From: an uncultured Pseudomonadota bacterium
Lineage (GTDB): Bacteria; Pseudomonadota; Alphaproteobacteria; Rs-D84
NCBI GenBank assembly: GCA_902774285.1
Contig: CACYHO010000002.1
Location: 111,498-175,497, forward strand
Reading direction: 5' to 3'
DNA length: 64,000 nt
The position numbers and the translations under genes are program-made. Below are positions 33,491 through 41,261 of this stretch, piece after piece. The notes below the pieces were generated by a model, which had not been told where the DNA came from, made no database searches, and saw only the letters and a program-made list of their open reading frames with translations. Numbering within the stretch: position 1 is the first letter of the stretch; every line of letters starts with the position of its first letter.

Positions 33491-34705
33491 CTATTTTACA
33501 ATCACTTTCAAGAAAACTTTTTTGCCGCGTTGAACCATTATTGATTCACGTGGTTCAACAATATATTCTTTATCTGTTATCTTTTCGCCATCAATTTGAA
33601 TACCGCCCTGTTCTATCATACGGCGCGCTTCCGATTTAGAATCAAACAATTTGATAGTGGTTAAAAATTCAAGTATTGGCATAGACGATTTCATTTCAAA
33701 ATCGATACTTGGCACATTTGTACTGTTTGCGCCACCACCGAACAATGCGGCCGCTGCTTCTTCCGCGGCACGCGCAGCATCTGTTCCATGCGCGATTTCT
33801 GTTGCAGCAAACGCTAAACGTTTTTTAACTTCGTTTAATTCAGCGCCCTGCTTTTTAATCAATTCGTTAATTTCACTTAATGGAATTTCAGTGAATATTT
33901 TCAAGAACTTTTCCACCAAATCATCTGGTGTATTGCGGAAATATTGATAATATTCATAAGGTGTTGTTTTATCTTCATTAACCCAAATCGCATTGCCTGC
34001 AGATTTTCCAATTTTATTACCATTAGAATCTGTGATAAGCGCGGTTGATAATACATAAACTTCTTTGCCACATTTTTTACGCACCAATTCAACGCCCATT
34101 ATCGCGTTACCCCATTGATCCGCACCACAAAGTTGCAGGACACAATTGTGTTCTTTGTAAAGAGTCAAAAAATCAACCGCCTGAAATGTCATATAATTGA
34201 ATTCAAGGAAAGTCATACCATTTTCAAGACGCTTTTTAACACTTTCCATCGACAACATACGCGGCACTGTAAAATCCATGCCGTATTTTGCCAAAAATTC
34301 CAAATGGGAATAACCGCGCATCCAATCATAATTATCAACCATTAACGCATCATCTTTGCCGTCACCAAATCTTAAGAATTTAGAAAATGATTTTTTTAAT
34401 CCCGCTATATTTTTAGCCAATGTTTCTTCTGTCATTATTGGACGACCAGAATCACGACCACTTGGATCACCAATACGACCAGTTGCACCGCCAACCAGTG
34501 CAATTGGCTTATGACCATATTTTTGAAGCCAGCGCATCATCATAACAGGAACCAAATGTCCAACATGTAATGAATCCCCCGTAGGATCTGATCCCAAATA
34601 AGCAACTATTTTGCCGTTATCCAATAAATCACGAACGGCATCCATATCGGAACTTTGATTAATAAAACCACGTTGTTGTAATTCTTCAAATAAAGTGTTT
34701 GGCAT
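33491..34705 (-). CDS. tyrS: Tyrosyl-tRNA synthetase
   Basis: Class I synthetase of 404 aa. The HIGH-type motif lies in DPTGDSLHVGHLVP, the tyrosine-binding region in LQLCGADQWGN, and the KMSKS equivalent is KIGKSAGN. The C-terminal S4 RNA-binding domain begins around SKSEARRMIEQGGIQIDG. AAAAAAGG precedes the start, and a TATAAT about 30 bp upstream is the probable -10. Length and order are standard. Confidence 0.96.
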   Translation of the reverse strand: MPNTLFEELQQRGFINQSSDMDAVRDLLDNGKIVAYLGSDPTGDSLHVGHLVPVMMMRWLQKYGHKPIALVGGATGRIGDPSGRDSGRPIMTEETLAKNIAGLKKSFSKFLRFGDGKDDALMVDNYDWMRGYSHLEFLAKYGMDFTVPRMLSMESVKKRLENGMTFLEFNYMTFQAVDFLTLYKEHNCVLQLCGADQWGNAIMGVELVRKKCGKEVYVLSTALITDSNGNKIGKSAGNAIWVNEDKTTPYEYYQYFRNTPDDLVEKFLKIFTEIPLSEINELIKKQGAELNEVKKRLAFAATEIAHGTDAARAAEEAAAALFGGGANSTNVPSIDFEMKSSMPILEFLTTIKLFDSKSEARRMIEQGGIQIDGEKITDKEYIVEPRESIMVQRGKKVFLKVIVK

Positions 34706-34754
34706 TTTTAACCTTTTTTATAATCACGGTTATTATAACACAATATTTTTGGAT

Positions 34755-34949
34755 TTAACACCCTTTTTGTCTGTTTTTGCAATATTCTTCGATTTTGGTT
34801 TTCAGACTTTGTTTGAATTTTTTGGTTGTTTTAGCAATAACACGATGATCGCATTTTCCATCAATGTTCACATCATAAGACACAACATGAACACCAGGTA
34901 TATCATATACATTCATATTGCCAACAGAAACCGTTATTTTCTTAGACAT
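34755..34949 (-). CDS. Small basic protein, unknown
   Basis: 64 aa, no signal peptide. The first half is beta-rich (ITVSVGNMNVYDIPGVHVVSYDVNIDG) and the second a Lys-rich helix (TTKKFKQSLKTKIEEYCKN). It begins 1 bp after the stop of the 58-aa gene at 34951, so the two are a translationally linked pair between tsf and tyrS. A YcgL- or RNA-binding-like role is possible but unsupported. Confidence 0.5.
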   Translation of the reverse strand: MSKKITVSVGNMNVYDIPGVHVVSYDVNIDGKCDHRVIAKTTKKFKQSLKTKIEEYCKNRQKGC

Positions 34950-34950
34950 A

Positions 34951-35127
34951 TTATTTTACCAGTCCTTGTTTTTGCCATTGTAATCTTTTGATATTATATT
35001 GTTGTTTTTGTTTTTTATAAAACGCCCTCATTCTGTCCATGCTGTCCATCAAAACCACACCAAATGGTTTGAAAGAACCATCTTTATCAACATAAACAGA
35101 AGATGTTGCTATACCTATTATTTTCAT
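34951..35127 (-). CDS. Very small protein, unknown (58 aa)
   Basis: An open frame from the ATG at 35127 (with AAAGGAAAAG just upstream) to a TAA at 34951-34953. The protein begins MKIIGIATSSVYVDKDGSF, continues with a short Met-rich turn and ends in a Lys/Gln-rich basic helix. The good ribosome-binding site, tight coupling to the next gene and terminator directly upstream support it. No family recognised. Confidence 0.5.
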   Translation of the reverse strand: MKIIGIATSSVYVDKDGSFKPFGVVLMDSMDRMRAFYKKQKQQYNIKRLQWQKQGLVK

Positions 35128-35150
35128 TACTTTTCCTTTTTTTTGGGTAA

Positions 35151-35182
35151 AAAACCGCGCCTTTTTTTCAAAGCGCGGTTAA
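35151..35182 (-). terminator. Terminator after tsf
   Basis: AACCGCGC/GCGCGGTT stem closing a 12-nt loop, followed on the minus strand by a run of six T. Confidence 0.85.
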
Positions 35183-35199
35183 TTTTACCTTGCTTTGAT

Positions 35200-36069
35200 T
35201 TAGCCCAACATTTTTGCTACTTCATCGGCCAAATTATCTTCGCGTTTTTGGATTCCTTCGCCCAAGACATAGTATGCATAACCGGCCAATTTCCCACCGT
35301 GTTCTGCAATAACATCTTTAACTTTTTTGGATGGATCCATAACGAAAGGTTGTTCTTCCAAAACAGATTCTGCATACCATTTTTGAATACGACCTTCGAC
35401 CATCTTTTCAACGATGTTTTCAGGTTTGCCAGCTGTGGCACCAGATTCAATGAAGACCTTCTTTTCGCGTTCGACTGCATTTGGATCAACGTCTGCAATT
35501 GTCATAAATTCAGGTTTGTTTGCAGCAATATGCATTGCAACTTTGTTACCGATTTCATCAATACGTGCATCATCACCATTAATAGCAACGACCACACCAA
35601 TTTGACCCATACCTGGAACCAAAGCATTGTGAACATATGTATAAATATGATCACCGTTTACTTTAGCGATACGGCGCAAAGACATATTTTCACCAATTGT
35701 GGAAATAGTTGCAGCAATATCATCTTTCACAGCATTCATTGTTGCTTCGAAATCGCCTTGTAATTCAGCGGCTTTTTGTGCAACATTTGCAACCAATGCT
35801 TGGAATTTATCGTTTTTAGCAACAAAATCTGTTTCTGCGTTCAATTCAACAACGCAACCCATATTGTCGCATTTAACAACTGTGACCAAACCAGATGCAG
35901 CAACACGGCCAGCCTTTGAAGCAGCCTTTACGATACCTTTTTGACGCAACCAATCAGATGCAGCTTCGATATCGCCATTGTTTTCAATCAATGCTTTTTT
36001 GCAATCCATCATACCTGCGGAAGTTTTTTCACGCAGTTCTTGAATCAATTTTGCTGTTACTTCTGCCAT
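35200..36069 (-). CDS. tsf: Elongation factor Ts
   Basis: EF-Ts recycles EF-Tu from GDP to GTP form. 289 aa with the N-terminal UBA-like helix bundle (LIQELREKTSAGMMDCKKAL), the core motif ETDFVAKNDKFQ, and two repeated subdomains. It lies 26 bp after rpsB in the conserved rpsB-tsf operon and is followed by a strong terminator. Confidence 0.96.
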   Translation of the reverse strand: MAEVTAKLIQELREKTSAGMMDCKKALIENNGDIEAASDWLRQKGIVKAASKAGRVAASGLVTVVKCDNMGCVVELNAETDFVAKNDKFQALVANVAQKAAELQGDFEATMNAVKDDIAATISTIGENMSLRRIAKVNGDHIYTYVHNALVPGMGQIGVVVAINGDDARIDEIGNKVAMHIAANKPEFMTIADVDPNAVEREKKVFIESGATAGKPENIVEKMVEGRIQKWYAESVLEEQPFVMDPSKKVKDVIAEHGGKLAGYAYYVLGEGIQKREDNLADEVAKMLG

Positions 36070-36095
36070 TTGTTATTCCTTTCTTTTATATATTA

Positions 36096-36950
36096 TTATT
36101 TTGCTTCTGCTTTGTCTGCCAATTTGCTGCGACGAACTTCGCGAGCTTCAGAAGTTTTAGATTTTTGTTTTGCTTCTTTGACTTTCAAATCGTGTTCGTA
36201 TTCTTCAGCAGCAGCTTCTGCATTATCAACTGCTTCTTTTTTACCAGCAGCGCCACCCAATCTTTTTTCAATACCAGACAAGATAGCATCAACGAACAAA
36301 TCACAATACAATTGTGTTGCGCGTGAAGCGTCATCGTTTCCTGGAACTGGGTAATCAACTAATTCTGGATTAGCATTTGTATCGCAGATAGCAATTGTTG
36401 GGATGTCCAAATTCTTTGCTTCGTGAACAGCATTCAATTCACGTGGAACATCGATAACAATCATTGCCTGTGGAACACCGTGCATTTCCATAATACCGCC
36501 AAAGATTTCGCGTAATTTAGCAACTTCTTTGGTCATTACACCGACTTCTTTCTTGGTTAAACCCAATTTGTCAGCATTAGCAATATCACTTTCCATCTTT
36601 TTCAAACGACGGATGCTTTGAGAAACTGTTGTCCAGTTTGTCAACATACCACCCAACCAGCGGTTATTAACATAAAATTGACCGCATTTTTCAGCAGCAT
36701 CTTTAACAATATCTTTTGCCTGATGTTTTGTTGCAACGAACAAGATTTTACCACCAGCGGCTGCGATTGCTTCCAAAGCAACCAAAGAACGGTGCAACAA
36801 TGGTGCTGTTTTATTCAAATTGATAATATGAATTTTATCTTTTACGCCATAAACATATGGTGTCATTAATGGATTCCAACGACGTGTATGGTGTCCAAAA
36901 TGAACGCCTGCTTCCATTAATTGTTTCATAGTAAATGTTGGCAATGCCAT
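36096..36950 (-). CDS. rpsB: 30S ribosomal protein S2
   Basis: The ATG at 36950 gives 284 aa. Typical S2 segments are MKQLMEAGVHFGHHTRRWNP, IHIINLNKT, FVATKHQAKD, VNNRWLGGMLTNW and IAICDTNANPELVDYPVPGNDD. The C-terminus carries an extra Ala/Glu/Lys-rich charged tail of about 50 residues. AAAAAAAGGAT precedes the ATG. A TATAAT at 37026-37021 (minus strand) is the likely -10, giving a leader of about 64 nt with a weak CCAAA/TTTGG hairpin plus T-run near its 5' end. Confidence 0.95.
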   Translation of the reverse strand: MALPTFTMKQLMEAGVHFGHHTRRWNPLMTPYVYGVKDKIHIINLNKTAPLLHRSLVALEAIAAAGGKILFVATKHQAKDIVKDAAEKCGQFYVNNRWLGGMLTNWTTVSQSIRRLKKMESDIANADKLGLTKKEVGVMTKEVAKLREIFGGIMEMHGVPQAMIVIDVPRELNAVHEAKNLDIPTIAICDTNANPELVDYPVPGNDDASRATQLYCDLFVDAILSGIEKRLGGAAGKKEAVDNAEAAAEEYEHDLKVKEAKQKSKTSEAREVRRSKLADKAEAK

Positions 36951-37106
36951 GATTTTATCCTTTTTTTCTGTTGTTATCCTCGCTATCAGATGTAAAAAAC
37001 CAAACAAAATTTGGACAGAAATTATATCCGATAACTGTGTTATTCGCGCAAGCGCGTAAGCGCATATTAAACTAAATCACACGGAAAATCAAGTTTTTTG
37101 TAATAA

Positions 37107-37952
37107 TTATCTTATTCTTTCAAGATATGCAGATCGTGTTTTATAAAAATTCGATGAAATATATACTTTTTTTGAAAATATCCAATTACTATTAGCATTT
37201 GCTATTTCTTGCCCTATGTGATTAAAATAATCGCATGCTTCTTCATCGTAAGTTTCCGCTACAATTCTGCCACCAACATTAACATGTTCCATCAAAGGAA
37301 CAATTGTTTCTTTGTAATCACCTTCAGAAACATAATCTAGAATATTAGACAAATGTATAAAATCATAAGATTTTGTTAAACGTTTCCCCAAATAATGTAT
37401 ATCTGTTAAAATAAAATTATATGGTTTTGTCACTTTTTTACGTAATCTTGAATATTCATAAGAGCTAAATAAACAATCTGAATCAGTCGGTCTGACCCCA
37501 GAAGAAAACAATGGTGCACCATTTACAGCATGAAGATAATCAGATTCAATTTTAGGCAAATTGCATAAAATTTCCGGCATATGTTTAATATCTGCAAAAT
37601 CGTCTATTGAACGATGCCCCACCATAAATAAATCATCTAAAAGATGCATATAATTGTGATACCCCAGATATTTTAATGCTATGACTTTGATATCCATTAT
37701 ACATTTTGCATTATAACTAATATCAAAAGTATCGACGTTTTCTATGCCACGCAAAGAACAAAACAACGGATGATCCCCAGATGCAGCCGTAACCAATGCA
37801 GATTTAGCATTTTTCGGAATCAAACACATTGTTTTATGCAAATTTTCATTAGTAACAGCATACGCACGGGAATATGTGGTAAAACCAACATACCCAGGTG
37901 TCACAGAACGTTTTGCAATTGTATAATCTGGTACAAAATCCATAAATTTCAC
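37107..37952 (-). CDS. DUF3419/BtaA-like SAM-dependent protein
   Basis: 281 aa. The segment SALVTAASGDHPLFCSLRGI, then VDTFDISYNAKC, then DIKVIALKYLG resembles the Rossmann motif region of DUF3419 proteins. That family includes the aminocarboxypropyl transferase BtaA of betaine-lipid synthesis. A later IHLSNILDYVSEGDY and GGRIVAETYDEEACDYF fit the second half of a methyltransferase-like fold. The protein is shorter than BtaA, so substrate and reaction are uncertain. It is a lone gene with its own promoter. Confidence 0.6.
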   Translation of the reverse strand: MKFMDFVPDYTIAKRSVTPGYVGFTTYSRAYAVTNENLHKTMCLIPKNAKSALVTAASGDHPLFCSLRGIENVDTFDISYNAKCIMDIKVIALKYLGYHNYMHLLDDLFMVGHRSIDDFADIKHMPEILCNLPKIESDYLHAVNGAPLFSSGVRPTDSDCLFSSYEYSRLRKKVTKPYNFILTDIHYLGKRLTKSYDFIHLSNILDYVSEGDYKETIVPLMEHVNVGGRIVAETYDEEACDYFNHIGQEIANANSNWIFSKKVYISSNFYKTRSAYLERIR

Positions 37953-37967
37953 CTTATGTCAACAGAC

Positions 37968-37997
37968 ATTTTATTGCACAAAACACACTATTGTCAA
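37968..37997 (-). promoter_or_regulatory. Promoter of the DUF3419-like gene with overlapping palindrome
   Basis: On the minus strand TTGACA (37997-37992), an 18-bp spacer and TAAAAT (37973-37968). A TTGTCA...TGACAA inverted repeat at 37991-38011 covers the -35, a plausible operator position. Confidence 0.55.
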
Positions 37998-38041
37998 CAT
38001 ATTTTTGACAAATATGACTATTGTATTAAAGATGATATTTT

Positions 38042-38905
38042 TTAATCTACAGATTTTTTATACATCAAATCGAAGTTATGGATATAACTGAATGATATAC
38101 CGATTGATGTATTCGCACCATAATCAACAGCATGTCTAGAATGGGCACGACGATATTTTACATATGGCCCCATTGTTAAATCACCCCAGACATTAGTATC
38201 AAGACGCGCAACCGCAGAAAAATCATATTCTAAATCTTCGCCAACATATTGCGAATAAGACAAATATTTTCTGTAATACCCGTCGGACGAGAATTTTACG
38301 CCTTCACGCAATTTATAATCTATTCGCCACCCTGCTTCAGCAGCAGACTTACTAACTTTTTCATCTGCATACGTAAAATCGTATTCATATACACCAACGA
38401 TGTATAAACTTTTGATAATATCGTGATCAAACAACGCAAAACCCGCATTTGGACGTATAATATTACGACGTGGGTCACCTTGGAATTCTGTTTCATATTG
38501 ACCTCGAACAATTGGTCCTAGTTTGAAAGAATCAAAATCCCAACAGGCATATGCTAAATCAGACGAAAATAAAATTTTATCTGCACTTTCATCAACAGTC
38601 TTTTGTCCATCAACATTTGTAATACTTTGTTTCCCGTATTCCACAAATAAAGAATTATCCCATTTGAATCTTTCAAAACCATATTCCAGCGCAACATCAA
38701 ATACGCCCTTGACATCTTCTTGATCGGACGCTTTAAGTGCCGCAACAGAAGAATTTTGATATTGGTCCGCATTCTTCATTGATGTCTTTGTCCAATCAAG
38801 CCCAAGACGACGAATGTTCAAATTAAATTTTGTTTCATTTGGGGAATTATCTGCCATAGCAACCATTGGCATTATCAAAGCCAATGTTAAAAATATTTTT
38901 TTCAT
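38042..38905 (-). CDS. Exported outer-membrane-type beta-rich protein
   Basis: 287 aa with a clear signal peptide (MKKIFLTLALIMPMVAMA-DN). The rest is a series of amphipathic beta-strands with aromatic girdles (FDVALEYGFERFKW, SLFVEYG, YIVGVYEYDFTY, LTMGPYVKYRRAHS, TSIGISFSYIHNFDL), typical of an outer-membrane barrel, although it does not end in an aromatic residue. It is the third gene of a tightly spaced envelope operon (16 bp after the previous stop). No specific family recognised. Confidence 0.65.
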   Translation of the reverse strand: MKKIFLTLALIMPMVAMADNSPNETKFNLNIRRLGLDWTKTSMKNADQYQNSSVAALKASDQEDVKGVFDVALEYGFERFKWDNSLFVEYGKQSITNVDGQKTVDESADKILFSSDLAYACWDFDSFKLGPIVRGQYETEFQGDPRRNIIRPNAGFALFDHDIIKSLYIVGVYEYDFTYADEKVSKSAAEAGWRIDYKLREGVKFSSDGYYRKYLSYSQYVGEDLEYDFSAVARLDTNVWGDLTMGPYVKYRRAHSRHAVDYGANTSIGISFSYIHNFDLMYKKSVD

Positions 38906-38920
38906 TGTATTATCCTTGCA

Positions 38921-39541
38921 TTATCTCCAGATATGTAAAACACCTTCGTTATCAGAAAATTTCCAACCAGCACTTTTCGCGGCCGCTGTGAATTTAGTCC
39001 GATAAGACAATGGCATTTTGGCAACAATCTGATTTCCAACAATAGATTGTGTTTCTATTTCAATATTACCATCGCGCGTAATACGTTTTAATTCGGCCCA
39101 ATCTTGAATTCCATTTGATATAACCATTAACACAGTGAAACGTTCATCACTTTCTGCCAAAGGCACCCAATTTTGCACTTCATTTGAATCAAGCCATTTT
39201 TTCGCCGCATCATTATCTATGTTCATTGTAATCTTTGCAGAATAACTGTCTACAGACATTTGTTCGTTCGCAACACTGGACGAAGAAATCAAATTCATCA
39301 AATCATCGCTTGATGTATTTTTTATTAATTCATTCAAAGCATCTTTGTTTGAATATTGCGATAAAACAATACTTAAAATTTGACGGCGTGCAGAATTTAC
39401 AGCATTTATTTTTGCATTTGCTGCGGTATCACTGGTTTCTTTTACAGATACGCTGCCTGACAGGCCAGCACCAAACGCAACCGGCACAAACACAACAGCC
39501 GCAAACAACACAACCAACAATTTATGTGTCAAAAATTTCAC
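38921..39541 (-). CDS. Exported periplasmic protein, unknown
   Basis: 206 aa with an N-terminal signal peptide (LLVVLFAAVVFVPVAFGAG). The mature part begins with a beta-strand and a long Ala/Asn/Ser-rich helix (TAANAKINAVNSARRQILSIVLSQYS), loosely like DUF2066-type periplasmic proteins, and ends with a compact basic domain (KFTAAAKSAGWKFSDNEGVLHIW). Middle gene of the three-gene envelope operon, 11 bp from its upstream neighbour. Function unknown. Confidence 0.6.
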   Translation of the reverse strand: MKFLTHKLLVVLFAAVVFVPVAFGAGLSGSVSVKETSDTAANAKINAVNSARRQILSIVLSQYSNKDALNELIKNTSSDDLMNLISSSSVANEQMSVDSYSAKITMNIDNDAAKKWLDSNEVQNWVPLAESDERFTVLMVISNGIQDWAELKRITRDGNIEIETQSIVGNQIVAKMPLSYRTKFTAAAKSAGWKFSDNEGVLHIWR

Positions 39542-39552
39542 GCCACAAACCC

Positions 39553-41001
39553 TTAGAATTTAATATTTATACCCATACGAATTCCCATCGATGAATAAAT
39601 AGACTTAATTTCATCCTTGCTTTCCAGTTTCCAACCGCGCGCACTGAAAAAATCGACATCATCTTGTGCATCTGTAAGTTGTGCTTGGTAAGCAGCAATC
39701 AAGTTACTATTTGCATTCTGGTTTGTCAAATAAGTAATGTAATTTGTAAGATTTGTTACTTGATTGGTATAGAAAGCTTGATTTATGTATGTCGTAGCGT
39801 CAGCTTTTTTAACATTATAATAATCATAAGTTAATCCCAAAGAAAACATTACACTATCTGTTACTGCAGTTGACCAAGCTGCATTCAAACCCAAATGATA
39901 AGCGTCACCAAAAGCCCCCTTGTCTTCTACGCTTTTTGGGTGTTCCCAATCAACACGGTATGGTTGGTCACCTGTTGAATTATATATTGGCAGCCCAAAT
40001 TCAACACCTGCATTCACAAAATTATTATTGTTTATTGTGTATTCCATATCCAAGGCGACATATGGACCTGCCCATTCTGTTTCATATTTATGAGAAGTTC
40101 CAGATTGTGTATAATAATAAGTATCACCCAAAGTAAGATACGCGGCCCCTTCCGGAACAACAATATCTGTCAAAGTGCCATCTGTGTATTGATCCCTGCC
40201 AGAAACCTGTATTTGATTATTAACAACAAAACCAGCATATGGATCACATTGCATTTCTCCGCCAACCTCGATACAATTGGTAAGTTGATGCGTTGAATTT
40301 CCCATAAACACGTCCATTGTCAAACCACTATTCTTTTTAGTGATTAATTCATACTTGAAATAACGATATCCAACTGATGGTGTTATTCTTAAATTTCCAA
40401 CTTTAAAGAAATCTGTTAAACCCAAAGCAGCATTAAATCCCATTTGTGTTCCACCATCACTGGTGCCAACACTCATGGCGTATCCAGAAATTCGTCCCGG
40501 GTCATAATCAATGTACCCATATGCCCCACCAGATATATCGTCATCAATCATTGCTGTTTCGCCAAACTGTTTTCCATATCTTGCACCAAATTTGATCTGC
40601 ACTGGTGTTTCAGAACCAAAATAATATATACCATCACCACTTACAACATTCCATACCACATCATCATAGCGCAATTTGGATTTGGCCTTATCCATTTCAA
40701 AATTCCAACTTGCAAATTCATGCGTAGCAGCTATATCCAAATGGAAACCTTGTTTTGTCGCATTATTTTTTGCAGATTTTTTAGATTTTTGTGATGAATA
40801 TTTCTGCGTTCCCATTGTTTGCATGGCCTGATCATATCCGCGTCCGGCGCCATAACTGTTATAATATCCACCACTATTACTTCCGTAACGTTGTGGATTT
40901 TGATATAAATTTCCATTATAATAAGTTCCTGCAGCACCTGCAATCACAGGCATCATAGCCATTATACTTGCACCAAACAACGAACAATAAAATCTTTTCA
41001 T
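39553..41001 (-). CDS. Outer-membrane beta-barrel protein
   Basis: 482 aa. A signal peptide (ASIMAMMPVIAGAAG) is followed by a Tyr/Gly/Asn-rich low-complexity segment (about 25-65), a Lys/Ser stretch, then many amphipathic strands with large loops ending in GIRMGINIKF, whose final Phe is the BAM recognition residue. The loop near residue 245 has a single Cys pair. No porin or omptin catalytic pattern was confirmed. It leads a three-gene operon. AAGGAATGAC lies before the ATG, and a TATAAT is at 41034-41029 on the minus strand. Confidence 0.7.
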   Translation of the reverse strand: MKRFYCSLFGASIMAMMPVIAGAAGTYYNGNLYQNPQRYGSNSGGYYNSYGAGRGYDQAMQTMGTQKYSSQKSKKSAKNNATKQGFHLDIAATHEFASWNFEMDKAKSKLRYDDVVWNVVSGDGIYYFGSETPVQIKFGARYGKQFGETAMIDDDISGGAYGYIDYDPGRISGYAMSVGTSDGGTQMGFNAALGLTDFFKVGNLRITPSVGYRYFKYELITKKNSGLTMDVFMGNSTHQLTNCIEVGGEMQCDPYAGFVVNNQIQVSGRDQYTDGTLTDIVVPEGAAYLTLGDTYYYTQSGTSHKYETEWAGPYVALDMEYTINNNNFVNAGVEFGLPIYNSTGDQPYRVDWEHPKSVEDKGAFGDAYHLGLNAAWSTAVTDSVMFSLGLTYDYYNVKKADATTYINQAFYTNQVTNLTNYITYLTNQNANSNLIAAYQAQLTDAQDDVDFFSARGWKLESKDEIKSIYSSMGIRMGINIKF

Positions 41002-41084
41002 ATGTCATTCCTTTCTTTTATCTTTCAAATTATATCATAAAATGGTTGAAAAAAAAATAGTTTTATAATATGTTTTAACAAAAT

Positions 41085-41169
41085 GCGATCGTGGCGGAAT
41101 TGGTATACGCGCAGCACTAAGGATGCTGTGGAGCAATCCTTGAGGGTTCAAGTCCCTCCGGTCGCACCA
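41085..41169 (+). tRNA. tRNA-Leu with anticodon AAG
   Basis: A class II tRNA: acceptor GCGATCG/CGGTCGC (one T-G pair), D arm GCG...CGC, anticodon stem CAGCA/TGCTG enclosing CTAAGGA, so positions 34-36 read AAG. The variable arm is TGGAGCAATCCTT, the T arm GAGGG-TTCAAGT-CCCTC, with ACCA encoded. An A at position 34 is rare in bacteria outside tRNA-Arg(ACG) and would need deamination to inosine by TadA. A TATAAT is at 41064-41069. Confidence 0.93.
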
Positions 41170-41175
41170 AACTTT

Positions 41176-41198
41176 GCGTCTGTGACGCTTATTTTTTT
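41176..41198 (+). terminator. Terminator after tRNA-Leu
   Basis: A short GCGTC-TGT-GACGC hairpin is followed by TTATTTTTTT, 6 nt beyond the tRNA CCA. Confidence 0.7.
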
Positions 41199-41211
41199 GC
41201 AAAAAAAGTTA

Positions 41212-41233
41212 ATTTTGTGCTTGCTCACAAAAT
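41212..41233. promoter_or_regulatory. Perfect palindrome upstream of the 923-aa protein gene
   Basis: ATTTTGTG and CACAAAAT form an 8-bp inverted repeat around CTTGCT, 29 bp before the start codon. It could be an operator or a leader hairpin. Confidence 0.4.
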
Positions 41234-41261
41234 CATAAATTTGCTAACATTTTCATAAGGA

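Noticed and set aside
36994..37014. Attenuator in the rpsB leader
   Set aside because: The CCAAA/TTTGG stem is only 5 bp and begins at about the predicted transcription start; too weak to call.
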